A DNA stretch of 14,894 nt from SAR324 cluster bacterium (GTDB lineage: Bacteria > SAR324 > NAC60-12), in assembly GCA_028822475.1 (NCBI GenBank), contig JAPKDT010000020.1, forward strand, positions 1 to 14,894, in the 5' to 3' direction. Under the pieces are notes generated by a model that was not told the DNA's origin, did not search any database, and saw only the letters and a list, made by a program, of their open reading frames with translations. Position numbers and translations under genes: made by a program. This document shows positions 1-8,048 of this stretch, in pieces (positions within the stretch are counted from its first letter, which is position 1; every line of letters begins with the position of its first letter).

Positions 1-420
1 GCAGAGTTAAAAGAAGTCCTTTCTGACCCAAAGGTTTCTACAGAACTGAAACAGAATGTCCTGAAAGCAGTTTTGACAAAAATAAATGCTACTGCCCTGG
101 TTGACACGTTCAGCCGTTACCTTTTGGCAAAGCGTAGAATCGTCCTGTTGCCAAGTATAGAGACTGCTTTTAATATTTTACTGCAAGAAAAACTGGGCCG
201 CATTGAAGCCCGTGTAACCGTAGCACACGAGTTACCAAACGCGACTATCGAAAAACTGGAAAAATCCATCTCGGAGTATTCCGGCAAAGATGTCGCAATC
301 AGCATTACCATCGACCCAGCCATAATAGGCGGAATCGTGACGCGTATCGGTTCCGTGGTAATTGATGGGAGTATTCACACGCAATTAAATCAGATTCGTC
401 AAACAATTATCAGAGGCTGA
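1..420 (+). CDS. atpH: ATP synthase F1 subunit delta (5' truncated)
   Basis: This is the C-terminal 139 residues of the delta subunit, which in the peripheral stalk links the b subunits to the alpha subunits at the top of F1. The reading frame is open from base 1, so the gene starts left of the window; a TTG at 73 lies inside the same frame and is not the likely start. The C-terminal signature of the family is clear: a segment reading DPAIIGGIVTRIG followed by VIDGS and a short basic helix, which is where delta proteins normally end. The stop is followed after 6 bp by atpA, as expected for the atp operon. Genes for the b, c and a subunits may lie upstream but are not visible. The assignment is secure. 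Confidence 0.95.
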   Translation, partial: AELKEVLSDPKVSTELKQNVLKAVLTKINATALVDTFSRYLLAKRRIVLLPSIETAFNILLQEKLGRIEARVTVAHELPNATIEKLEKSISEYSGKDVAISITIDPAIIGGIVTRIGSVVIDGSIHTQLNQIRQTIIRG

Positions 421-426
421 GCGGTT

Positions 427-1935
427 ATGAAAATCCGAGCAGAAGAAATAAGTAATATAATTCAACAACAAGTTGAAAACTTCGACAAAAAAGCCACCAA
501 ATCAGAAGTTGGAACGGTACTAGAAGTTGGAGACGGAATTGCCCGTGTTTATGGTTTAGACAATGTCCAGGCTGGAGAGCTCGTTGAGTTTCCAGGCAAT
601 ATAACCGGCATGGCTCTAAACCTTGAGGAAGATAATGTCGGAGTGGTTATTTTTGGAAGTGACCGCACAATCAAGGAAGGTGACGAAGTCAAGCGTACCG
701 AACGGATTGCAGAAATCCCTGTGGGCGAAGGTCTCCTGGGAAGAGTGGTTGATCCTCTCGGCGTACCGATTGACGGAAAAGGTCCAATTGCCTCCACTGA
801 AACACGATTGATTGAAACAATTGCTCCGGGAATTGTTGACAGAAAATCAGTACATGAACCAATGCAGACTGGACTTAAAGCGATTGACGCAATGGTTCCG
901 ATCGGTAGGGGTCAACGTGAATTGATCATCGGCGACAGACAAACCGGAAAAACCGCAATTGCCATCGACACCATCATCAATCAAAAAGGTGGTGATGTGA
1001 TCTGTATTTATGTGGGGATTGGGCAGAAGCGCTCAACCATGGCCCAGATTGTTCAGCGGCTCGAAACAGAAGGTGCAATGGCGCATACAATTGTTGTTTC
1101 TTCTACAGCTTCCGAACCGGCACCTTTGCAATTTTTAGCTCCGTACGCAGGAGTTAGCATTGGTGAATATTTCCGTGATAAGGGACAACACGTGCTCTGC
1201 GTTTATGATGATCTTTCCAAACAAGCCGTTGCCTACCGCCAGCTTTCACTTTTGCTGAGACGCCCTCCGGGACGTGAGGCGTATCCTGGAGACGTTTTTT
1301 ATCTTCACAGCCGTTTATTGGAACGAGCCTGTAAGTTAAGTGATGCACGTGGTGCGGGTTCCTTGACGGCACTGCCGATCATTGAAACACAGGCCGGTGA
1401 TGTTTCCGCTTATATTCCAACAAACGTAATTTCAATCACAGACGGTCAGATATTTCTAAGCAGCGATCTTTTCAATTCCGGGATTCGTCCGGCAATTAAC
1501 GTGGGACTCTCAGTTTCCCGTGTTGGTGGTGCCGCACAGGTGAAGGCCATGAAGCAGGTTGCAGGAACATTACGTCTGGATCTGGCTCAGTACCGAGAAA
1601 AAGAAGCATTTGCCCAGTTTGGCAGTGACCTTGATCAGGCAACTCAACGGCAGTTGGCGCGTGGACAGCGTCTTGTCGAAATTCTCAAACAACCACAGTA
1701 TGAGCCGATGTCGTGGGTGGATCAGGTGCTTATAATTTTTGCGGCAACAAACGGTTATCTGGACGAACAACCGTTAAATGCACTGAGTAAATTTGAGACT
1801 GAGTTCTTAACTTTTATCCAAACTAAAAAAGCCGATTTGCGTAAATCTATTGAAGAAGCAGGTAAAATTGATGACGCAGCAGAAACAGAATTGAAATCCG
1901 CATTGGGTGAATTCGTACAGGCTTTTTCAGCATAA
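427..1935 (+). CDS. atpA: ATP synthase F1 subunit alpha
   Basis: Alpha is the non-catalytic nucleotide-binding subunit of the F1 hexamer, at the inner face of the cytoplasmic membrane. The 502-aa product is full length for the family. It has an N-terminal beta-barrel, a P-loop GDRQTGKT at residues 169-176, and the sequence GLSVSRVGGAAQ near 360-371, whose arginine (R365) corresponds to the arginine that reaches into the beta catalytic site. A helical C-terminal domain follows. The ATG is preceded by AGAGG at 412-416 inside the end of atpH, about 10 bp upstream, which supports this start. The gap to atpG is 21 bp. Nothing is unusual about the sequence. Confidence 0.98.
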   Translation: MKIRAEEISNIIQQQVENFDKKATKSEVGTVLEVGDGIARVYGLDNVQAGELVEFPGNITGMALNLEEDNVGVVIFGSDRTIKEGDEVKRTERIAEIPVGEGLLGRVVDPLGVPIDGKGPIASTETRLIETIAPGIVDRKSVHEPMQTGLKAIDAMVPIGRGQRELIIGDRQTGKTAIAIDTIINQKGGDVICIYVGIGQKRSTMAQIVQRLETEGAMAHTIVVSSTASEPAPLQFLAPYAGVSIGEYFRDKGQHVLCVYDDLSKQAVAYRQLSLLLRRPPGREAYPGDVFYLHSRLLERACKLSDARGAGSLTALPIIETQAGDVSAYIPTNVISITDGQIFLSSDLFNSGIRPAINVGLSVSRVGGAAQVKAMKQVAGTLRLDLAQYREKEAFAQFGSDLDQATQRQLARGQRLVEILKQPQYEPMSWVDQVLIIFAATNGYLDEQPLNALSKFETEFLTFIQTKKADLRKSIEEAGKIDDAAETELKSALGEFVQAFSA

Positions 1936-1956
1936 GACACCGTAAATTAATTTCGG

Positions 1957-2823
1957 ATGGCAAGTTTAAAAGATATACGTAAACGCATAGACAGCGTTAA
2001 AAGAACCCAAAAAACCACCAATGCCATGAAAATGGTATCTGCGGCAAAGTTGCGGCGCTCGGAAGATAATATTCGAGAAGCCACTCCTTATGCAGTCAAA
2101 CTGAAAAGTGTTGTCTCTTCACTCAGCACACGACTTGAAGGTGTTGAACAGGACACAGGTTTTGGCCGACTCTTCCGTAGTACAGAAGGGAAACGTACTG
2201 GTGTTATTTTGGTAACTAGCGACCGTGGTCTTTGCGGAGGTTTCAACGCAAATCTATCTAAAGCTCTCGCCCGTCAATTGGATGAAGAAGGTGTTGAATG
2301 CGCTGAATTGGTGATTCTTGGCCGCAAAGGAAATGATTTTTACAAAAGGACAAATCACACTATTCTTGAAAACCATACCGGCACACATCCAGAAGAACAA
2401 TTAGGACTTGTCCGTGATATTGTCAGCGGGTTCACTAAACGTTTTGAAGCAAATGAGCTTGATCAAGTCATTCTTGCCTACAATCATTTCGTCAGTGTGA
2501 TAAACCAGGAGCCTGTGATAGAACAGCTACTACCGATCAAAGCACCTGAAGCAGAATCTACAGATGAGCGGGAAATCATTTTTGAACCTTCTCCAGAAGA
2601 TATTTTGGAGACGCTGCTGAAAAAATATGTTCAAAATCAGGTTTACGTTTCCTGGCTTGACACAATCGCGGGAGAACACGCAGCACGTATGACTTCAATG
2701 GACGCGGCAACCAAGAATGCCGGCGAAATGATTGATAAATTACAGTTACATTATAACCGCAGCAGACAGGCCGCTATCACAAGTGAATTGATTGAAATTA
2801 TCAGCGGCGCCGAAAGTGTATAA
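1957..2823 (+). CDS. atpG: ATP synthase F1 subunit gamma
   Basis: Gamma is the rotating central shaft of F1 that couples proton flow through Fo to the conformational cycle of the beta subunits. The 288-aa product has the family's conserved N-terminal coiled-coil helix (MASLKDIRKRIDSVKRTQK, then TNAMKMVSAAKLRR), the internal RGLCGGFNANL segment, and the conserved C-terminal helix beginning RMTSMDAATKNA at residue 244. Length is normal. No strong Shine-Dalgarno sequence precedes the ATG, but the N-terminus matches the family exactly at this Met. It lies between alpha and beta in the standard operon order. Confidence 0.97.
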   Translation: MASLKDIRKRIDSVKRTQKTTNAMKMVSAAKLRRSEDNIREATPYAVKLKSVVSSLSTRLEGVEQDTGFGRLFRSTEGKRTGVILVTSDRGLCGGFNANLSKALARQLDEEGVECAELVILGRKGNDFYKRTNHTILENHTGTHPEEQLGLVRDIVSGFTKRFEANELDQVILAYNHFVSVINQEPVIEQLLPIKAPEAESTDEREIIFEPSPEDILETLLKKYVQNQVYVSWLDTIAGEHAARMTSMDAATKNAGEMIDKLQLHYNRSRQAAITSELIEIISGAESV

Positions 2824-2856
2824 AACAGAAAAATAATCATCCACCCAACTAAATTT

Positions 2857-2862
2857 AAGAGG
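2857..2862 (+). promoter_or_regulatory. Ribosome binding site of atpD
   Basis: AAGAGG lies 5 bp upstream of the atpD ATG at 2868. It is the best Shine-Dalgarno match in the atp cluster. Strong translation of beta would suit its 3:1 stoichiometry over gamma and epsilon, but that reading is an inference. Confidence 0.6.
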
Positions 2863-2867
2863 AAAAA

Positions 2868-4259
2868 ATGAGCACAGGTAAGATCGTCCAGGTGATGGGA
2901 CCCGTCGTTGACGTGGCATTTGAATCCGGAGAACTCCCTGAAATTTATACAGCACTTGAAATCAAGCGGAATGATGAACGAGTTATCTGTGAAGTGCAAC
3001 AGCATCTTGGAGAAAGTACCGTGCGTACAGTTTCAATGGGATCAACTGACGGACTTTCACGTGGAATGGATGTAAAGAATTTAGGTGAGCCAATTACTAC
3101 ACCTGTTGGAAAAGCGGTACTGGGACGAATCATAAATGTAACCGGTGATCCTGTAGATGAAGGCGGCCCGATTGAGGCAGATGTACGCTGGTCAATTCAT
3201 CGAGATGCTCCTACATTTGAAGAACAAGTAACTGAAGCAGAAATGCTTGTCACTGGAGTCAAAGTGATGGATTTACTCTGTCCCTTCCTCAAAGGTGGAA
3301 AGATCGGTTTGTTCGGTGGTGCAGGTGTTGGTAAAACAGTTATTATCATGGAACTGATCCGTAACATTGCTGCAGAGCATGGTGGATTTTCAGTTTTCGC
3401 CGGAGTCGGTGAACGTACACGTGAAGGAAATGACCTCTGGAACGAAATGAAAGATTCCGGAGTTCTGGATAAAACCAGCCTTGTTTACGGACAAATGAAC
3501 GAACCTCCCGGAGCACGTGCACGTGTCGGACTGACAGGTTTGACTGTTGCAGAATATTTCCGTGACGAAGAAGGTGCTGATGTATTAATGTTCATCGATA
3601 ATATTTTCCGTTTTACCCAGGCAGGTTCAGAGGTTTCGGCATTGCTCGGACGGATTCCTTCTGCTGTGGGTTATCAGCCTACTCTTTCAACAGAAATGGG
3701 AAATCTGCAGGAACGGATTACATCGACCAACAAAGGATCAATTACTTCAGTGCAAGCAGTTTATGTTCCTGCTGATGACTTGACTGACCCTGCTCCAGCA
3801 ACCACTTTTTCACATCTGGACGCGACAGTCGTTTTGAGTCGTGCCATTACTGAGCTGGGAATATATCCTGCCGTTGATCCTCTTGATTCAACTTCAAGAA
3901 TTTTAGCTGCAGACATTGTTGGTGAAGAGCACTATAAGATTGCACACGAAGTACAAATCCTGCTTCAGCGTTACAAAGATCTGCAGGACATTATCGCAAT
4001 TCTCGGCATGGATGAATTATCTGAAGAAGACAAAGCAGTTGTTGGCCGTGCGAGAAAAGTACAACGATTCCTTTCACAACCTTTCTTTGTGGCAGAGACA
4101 TTTACTGGAACACCTGGTGAATATGTTGACATCAAAGATACAATTCGCGGATTCAAGGAAATTCTCGAAGGCAAACATGATGAACTTCCGGAACAGGCTT
4201 TCTACATGGTCGGTACCATTGAGCAAGTGATGGAAAAAGCCAAAAAAATGAGTAACTGA
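2868..4259 (+). CDS. atpD: ATP synthase F1 subunit beta
   Basis: Beta is the catalytic subunit of F1 and makes ATP from ADP and phosphate. The 463-aa product carries the P-loop GGAGVGKT at residues 150-157. The catalytic glutamate E182 sits in GERTREGND. The DELSEED loop, which contacts gamma and transmits torque, is at 382-388. The length is typical. The TGA stop overlaps the ATG of atpC by one base (TGATG at 4257-4261), implying translational coupling. Sequence and context leave no real alternative; a V/A-type or type III secretion ATPase is excluded by the DELSEED motif and the neighbours. Confidence 0.98.
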   Translation: MSTGKIVQVMGPVVDVAFESGELPEIYTALEIKRNDERVICEVQQHLGESTVRTVSMGSTDGLSRGMDVKNLGEPITTPVGKAVLGRIINVTGDPVDEGGPIEADVRWSIHRDAPTFEEQVTEAEMLVTGVKVMDLLCPFLKGGKIGLFGGAGVGKTVIIMELIRNIAAEHGGFSVFAGVGERTREGNDLWNEMKDSGVLDKTSLVYGQMNEPPGARARVGLTGLTVAEYFRDEEGADVLMFIDNIFRFTQAGSEVSALLGRIPSAVGYQPTLSTEMGNLQERITSTNKGSITSVQAVYVPADDLTDPAPATTFSHLDATVVLSRAITELGIYPAVDPLDSTSRILAADIVGEEHYKIAHEVQILLQRYKDLQDIIAILGMDELSEEDKAVVGRARKVQRFLSQPFFVAETFTGTPGEYVDIKDTIRGFKEILEGKHDELPEQAFYMVGTIEQVMEKAKKMSN

Positions 4260-4684
4260 TGTCCAATCAACTCAATCTTGAAGTAGTAACTCCTCATCGA
4301 ACAGTGCTGGTAGAGGATGTCGATTCAGTGACTCTGCCCGGTATTGAAGGTGAACTTGGTATTTTACCAGAACACATCCCGCTGTTGACTACTCTGGATA
4401 CAGGCATTGTGTCCTACAGCAGCAGTGGAAAGACACAGGCAATTGCTGTCCACTGGGGTTACGCTCAAGTTGAAGGCAACAGTGTGAGCGTTCTTGCAGA
4501 ATTGGCTGAAACCGCAGCTGAAATTGATTTGCAACGTGCAAAAGATGCAGAAAATAAAGCCAAGGAGACCCTCGTTTCCGGAGACCCTGCGACTGACTGG
4601 AAGGCAGAAGAAAGTCGGCAGAATAAATATGAGAGTAAACTCAAACGTTCAATTGTACGTCAAGCAGTTGCTCAATCTCACTAG
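4259..4684 (+). CDS. atpC: ATP synthase F1 subunit epsilon
   Basis: Epsilon sits at the foot of the central stalk, binds gamma, and in bacteria can inhibit ATP hydrolysis through its C-terminal helices. The 141-aa product has the N-terminal beta-sandwich with the signature LPGIEGELGILPEHIPLLTT around residues 27-46. A charged helical C-terminal region runs from about residue 87 to the end, so this is the full two-domain form. Within the C-terminal domain the two helices are separated by a loop reading SGDPATDW. The start is fixed by the one-base overlap with the atpD stop. It is the last gene of the operon; no intrinsic terminator with a T tract was found after it. Confidence 0.95.
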   Translation: MSNQLNLEVVTPHRTVLVEDVDSVTLPGIEGELGILPEHIPLLTTLDTGIVSYSSSGKTQAIAVHWGYAQVEGNSVSVLAELAETAAEIDLQRAKDAENKAKETLVSGDPATDWKAEESRQNKYESKLKRSIVRQAVAQSH

Positions 4685-4794
4685 TCCTCTTTCCTGAACT
4701 ATCAGCAGAACTTAGTCTCAACAAATTTTCGAACTTTCTTTAGCATAATTTTCTTAAATTGTTGTGGTTTCCCTTCAAATAAGCACCTAAATCC

Positions 4795-4837
4795 CGAGTA
4801 GGACTGACTACCCGTTAAACGGAGATACTTCCGTAAC
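4795..4837 (+). other. Two tandem short hairpins
   Basis: The first arm pair is 4795-4801 with 4808-4814: GTAG pairs with CTAC, extended by CG/CG across one mismatch, around a 6-nt loop. The second is ACGGA (4819-4823) with TCCGT (4830-4834), also with a 6-nt loop, and can be extended by GTT (4814-4816) with AAC (4835-4837) across a two-base bulge. The stems are short and no T tract follows, so this is not a standard terminator. It could be an mRNA 3'-end structure or chance. Confidence 0.3.
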
Positions 4838-4918
4838 AACGATTACTGTACTACCTCCACCTTTAGCAGGTCCGATACAGTTACAAAAACAACCTGAATT
4901 GCCTGAAACAAACTCAAC

Positions 4919-4947
4919 TTGTAAAATAATTTTCGTGCTGTCATAAT
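4919..4947 (+). promoter_or_regulatory. Candidate sigma70-type promoter
   Basis: A TTGTAA -35-like box (4919-4924) is separated by exactly 17 bp from a CATAAT -10-like box (4942-4947), about 65 bp before the ATG at 5013. Spacing and both boxes are close to consensus (four and five of six matches). In AT-rich DNA such matches arise by chance, so this remains a prediction. Confidence 0.4.
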
Positions 4948-5012
4948 TCTTGCAACTTGTTATAACTGTACTCTTCAAACTAGATTAGTCAGTAACTGAG
5001 ATAAAATAATCC

Positions 5013-5411
5013 ATGCTGGAAGACAAAATATTTTCAAAAACAGGACTCAAGAGTTTTCAGGAAAATTTGATCCTGAGACTTGGACCAGACGAAGGCCGTG
5101 CGCTTGCTGTATTAGGTGCAGACTTTTTTTTCCTAGTGGATGAACTTTCAAGCACTCTGCAGATAAAACATCCGCTGGACGCACCGTTGCTTGATTTAAG
5201 CGAATCTGAATTTCCCTGGGAGTTGCAGGTTTTCACCAACCAGTTTTTACGTGAATGCGCGCAGACTTCCCGTCAATTGACATTTTTCTGTCACGGCTTA
5301 CGCAACAAACTTGAGGAAGAAGAGTTTCAACTCGAGTTCTGGAAAATACTGGATGAAGCATATCAGCATCATTTTTTCGTTGCAGACAGTAAAAAGAATT
5401 ATCTTGTCTGA
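5013..5411 (+). CDS. Hypothetical protein, 132 aa
   Basis: I do not recognise this protein. It has no signal peptide and no membrane segment, is acidic, and looks soluble and mainly helical. Visible features are a hydrophobic FFFLVDEL stretch near residues 38-45 and an EEEE run near residue 110. The C-terminal part has several aromatic and histidine residues (FWKILDEAYQHHFFVADS). There is no strong Shine-Dalgarno sequence before the ATG. It ends 20 bp before the DUF368 gene on the same strand, so the two are probably co-transcribed, perhaps from the promoter at 4919-4947. That link suggests, without proving, a role beside the transporter. It is likely a real gene because it is the only long frame here and fits the operon layout. 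Confidence 0.7.
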   Translation: MLEDKIFSKTGLKSFQENLILRLGPDEGRALAVLGADFFFLVDELSSTLQIKHPLDAPLLDLSESEFPWELQVFTNQFLRECAQTSRQLTFFCHGLRNKLEEEEFQLEFWKILDEAYQHHFFVADSKKNYLV

Positions 5412-5431
5412 GTCAATTATCATCTTCACTC

Positions 5432-6448
5432 ATGCCTCCTGAATCAACTGACATTTCCGTAAAATCAACTTCAGAAAACAGTTCCTCAACTGACACCTGG
5501 AAAAAAGCCTGGTTGACCTCCCCTGGTCCGCAAACTTTTGCTGAACATGCTTATTTGTTTTTAAAAGGCGTCGGAATGGGTACTGCTGATATAGTACCGG
5601 GAGTTTCAGGAGGTACGATAGCGTTTATAACAGGTATTTATGAAGCACTGCTTACAGCAATTTCTTCGATCAACAGCAGATTTATTCTGCAGACACTCCG
5701 GCTGAATTTCAAGCAGGCACTAGCGGGACTGCATCTGCGCTTCTTAGTAACACTTGTTTTCGGAATCGCGCTTGCCATAATCAGCACATCACATTTGATG
5801 CATTACCTGCTGACAGTACATCCTACACAAACATGGTCAGTCTTTTTCGGCTTGATCACTGCGTCAATTATAGTCGTCGGGCATTCAATCAACAATCGAT
5901 TTGCCAGCTTTCCGACTGTAATTTTAGGGATCTTGCTGGCTTACGGAATTACCGGGATTATCCCATTGCATACACCGGAAGATCCATGGTTTATCTTTTT
6001 CAGCGGAATGATCGCGATATGCGCTATGATTTTGCCGGGATTAAGCGGATCCTTCATTCTGCTGATTTTAGGCAAATACGCTTTCATTACAGCAGCGTTA
6101 AGAAATCCTTTTAATCTGGATAATCTGGAGATTATCCTCATTTTTATTGCAGGATGTCTAATTGGAATTTTGGGATTTTCACGAATCTTACGTTATGGAC
6201 TGGTACGCTGGCATGACTTCACTTTAGCTATCCTGACCGGAATCATGATCGGTTCAATGCGTAAAGTCTGGCCCTGGAAAATTACATTGGAAAGTCAAAT
6301 AATCCGGGGTAAAGAATACGTCCTCCGGGAAGAAAACGTCTGGCCTCTGCTTGATTTTGAATTTTGGATTGCTCTTTTACTGATGGGTGTGGGTTTTGTA
6401 CTGGTAATACTGCTAGATAAAATATCCCGAAAGCGTACTGAACGCTAA
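5432..6448 (+). CDS. DUF368 membrane protein, polyprenyl-phosphate transporter (PopT family)
   Basis: Members of the DUF368/PopT family are integral membrane proteins implicated in returning undecaprenyl phosphate, the carrier lipid for murein and O-antigen synthesis, to the cytoplasmic face of the inner membrane. The 338-aa product has an unusually polar, Ser/Thr-rich N-terminus (residues 1-35). The hallmark GMGTADIVPGVSGGT follows, with its PGVSG at 56-60. A second copy of the motif, ILPGLSGSF, has PGLSG at 202-206, giving the two-fold internal repeat expected of the family. About eight to ten hydrophobic segments surround these motifs, and a basic tail (SRKRTER) ends the protein. The stop overlaps that of the convergent gene at 6445. 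The family call is firm; the substrate comes from family knowledge. Confidence 0.9.
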   Translation: MPPESTDISVKSTSENSSSTDTWKKAWLTSPGPQTFAEHAYLFLKGVGMGTADIVPGVSGGTIAFITGIYEALLTAISSINSRFILQTLRLNFKQALAGLHLRFLVTLVFGIALAIISTSHLMHYLLTVHPTQTWSVFFGLITASIIVVGHSINNRFASFPTVILGILLAYGITGIIPLHTPEDPWFIFFSGMIAICAMILPGLSGSFILLILGKYAFITAALRNPFNLDNLEIILIFIAGCLIGILGFSRILRYGLVRWHDFTLAILTGIMIGSMRKVWPWKITLESQIIRGKEYVLREENVWPLLDFEFWIALLLMGVGFVLVILLDKISRKRTER

Positions 6449-7224
6449 GTTTTCTGTTCCAGTTTTTTCAGCAGTAGCCTTACAGAGTTCAGCAGTGTTG
6501 CACGCATTTCCGCCTGCTCTTCTATTTTTTCACAAGCCGCAAAATTATCACAGTAGGCAGTAATTGACTGTAGCGATTCCCTGATTTTATCTGGTGACAT
6601 CCGGTATTTTTCTGCGGAACTTCCTTTTTGGGTTTCTTGCTCTTCATCCTCAACTTGCTCCAGTAGCTGTTTTTCCCGAACACTCTTCAGCGTTTCACGC
6701 AGTTCCCTGATGCTTGGGTTTGATTTTTCTCCTCTTGCTTCCTGCCAGATTTCTTCACGTTCTTCAGGAGTTTTACAACTGCTCAAGAGATATGCTCCTG
6801 AAGCAGTGTAGCGTCCGATCAGTTCCGGATTTTCTGAATAAACCTCTGCCACTTTGCGGCACTGCATTGCGGAAGAGTAAGGCATATTAATATTTTCCGC
6901 ATACCACGATTTTATTTGTGCTGTAGTGAGTTTAGATTCCCTGAGCAGGGAATGCAGGGAAATTAAATGCAGCCCCAGCAAAAAATAGTCATCCGCGATA
7001 TTTTCAATAAATTTATTTATCCGGCTGATTACCTTCTGTACCGGAGGTGAACTTTCTTGTGGCGAGTCTTCCGTAGAGTCTATCTTCAATTCAGGAAGAT
7101 AAAAAAGCGTTTGCATCCGGCCAACAGGAAGCGATGGAGCTGCAGGAATCGAGACATTTCTCTTAGTTCCTTCACGCCGAATTTCGCGTTGTGAAAGCAG
7201 GTTTATTTTCAGAGCTTTACTCAT
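6445..7224 (-). CDS. Probable DNA-binding partner of ParA, ParB-like role
   Basis: This 259-aa, mostly helical protein follows the ParA gene by 50 bp on the same strand, the usual position of a ParB-type partner. No canonical ParB box or ParB nuclease-like domain is visible. Residues 1-25 are basic (REIRREGTKR at 13-22), and a Ser/Pro/Glu-rich linker covers 49-62. Residues 77-130 form a helical block in which GLHLISLHSLL is followed by SWYAENINMPYSSAMQCRKVAEVY. Next comes SGAYLLSSCKTPEEREEIWQEA (142-163), then a charged coiled-coil-like stretch to about 200 and a helical C-terminus. From memory, the 77-180 pattern resembles DUF3102-like plasmid/phage proteins with a helix-turn-helix. A basic N-terminal peptide is where many ParB-type proteins stimulate ParA. 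The function is inferred from context. Confidence 0.6.
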   Translation of the reverse strand: MSKALKINLLSQREIRREGTKRNVSIPAAPSLPVGRMQTLFYLPELKIDSTEDSPQESSPPVQKVISRINKFIENIADDYFLLGLHLISLHSLLRESKLTTAQIKSWYAENINMPYSSAMQCRKVAEVYSENPELIGRYTASGAYLLSSCKTPEEREEIWQEARGEKSNPSIRELRETLKSVREKQLLEQVEDEEQETQKGSSAEKYRMSPDKIRESLQSITAYCDNFAACEKIEEQAEMRATLLNSVRLLLKKLEQKT

Positions 7225-7274
7225 TTAATTTGTCTCAACTAAGCTTTTATTTCTGCAGACTAAAAGTTCTTATC

Positions 7275-8048
7275 TCAGTCTTTTTGGAGTTGTACAATCC
7301 GGCGCATAATTTCCCTGCAAAGCAGGTCATACATTTCCGCCCCGCGCGTGCGCCCTTTTTGGTAGTCAAAAATATTTTGCTGAAATGCCGGTGCTTCCTG
7401 AATTGAAACAGACTCTTCAATCATTCGTTTGAACAGCAAATCCGGCCACCTTTCACGAAGTCCCGCAGTAATAGTTTGCGCCAACTTTGTCCGTGGTTGT
7501 GAACGGGTGATCGCGATTCCCAGTACTTCTGCTTTGCACTGACCAAGCATGCTGGCTTTAAATTCGTCTATGTATGTCATGATTTGATCACAACCACTAA
7601 AACCCAGATAATCTGTCACCACCGGAACAATCACATAATCCACGTACATTAAAATATTTTTGCTGACTTCACTCCAACTGGGTGCGGTATCAATGATCAC
7701 TATTCGGTGATTGATTGATGAAAGCAGATTTGTGAAAAGCGAGTCCTTGAAACTGGTATGACTGAGATAACTTGAAGCCTCAACCATCGCTTTACCGCCG
7801 GAAGGTAAAAATGACAAGTGACGATCAAGTTGAATAAATTCAAAATCACTGACCTTACCTAAAATTACATGGGCTAGATTACAGTGATGATCACGCTGAA
7901 AAGTTGTAGTGACATTAGCCTGAATGTCTGAATCAATCAAAAGGACATCACGTCGGGCTTTAGCAATTCTGGCAGCTAAATTGATTGCAAGAGTGGTCTT
8001 GGCCTGACCGCCCTTCATGCTCATGACAGCAATTTTGATACTCACCAC
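7275..8048 (-). CDS. parA: ParA/Soj-family partition ATPase
   Basis: ParA-type ATPases bind DNA non-specifically in the ATP-bound dimer and move plasmids, chromosomes or protein clusters with a partner protein. The 257-aa product has a deviant Walker A, KGGQAKTT at residues 12-19. It keeps the signature lysine K12 and the P-loop lysine K17, but has Ala16 where Gly is usual. DSDIQAN at 39-45 contains the likely catalytic D41, and the Walker B strand IVIIDTAPS has D119. There is no N-terminal helix-turn-helix extension, so it resembles the short Soj/type Ib class more than P1 ParA. Starts are two consecutive GTG codons (8048 and 8045). AGAGGA abuts the first, so the second may be used. The 259-aa gene follows. 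MinD-like or cargo-positioning roles cannot be excluded. Confidence 0.88.
   Translation of the reverse strand: MVSIKIAVMSMKGGQAKTTLAINLAARIAKARRDVLLIDSDIQANVTTTFQRDHHCNLAHVILGKVSDFEFIQLDRHLSFLPSGGKAMVEASSYLSHTSFKDSLFTNLLSSINHRIVIIDTAPSWSEVSKNILMYVDYVIVPVVTDYLGFSGCDQIMTYIDEFKASMLGQCKAEVLGIAITRSQPRTKLAQTITAGLRERWPDLLFKRMIEESVSIQEAPAFQQNIFDYQKGRTRGAEMYDLLCREIMRRIVQLQKD

Larger units (their letters stand above)
4685..5012. other. Intergenic region after the atp operon
   Basis: This 328-bp stretch has no credible ORF in any frame. It holds two small tandem hairpins (4795-4837) and a promoter candidate (4919-4947), listed separately. No typical Rho-independent terminator is visible. I saw no tRNA-like fold and no insertion-element remnant. 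Confidence 0.6.

Noticed and set aside
73..420. Separate 115-aa gene starting at TTG 73
   Set aside because: The same frame is open back to base 1 and encodes typical delta-subunit sequence before the TTG, so this is an internal codon of a truncated atpH.
4685..4990. Intrinsic terminator or tRNA after atpC
   Set aside because: The hairpins present have short stems and no following T tract, and no cloverleaf or CCA-ended acceptor stem could be found.
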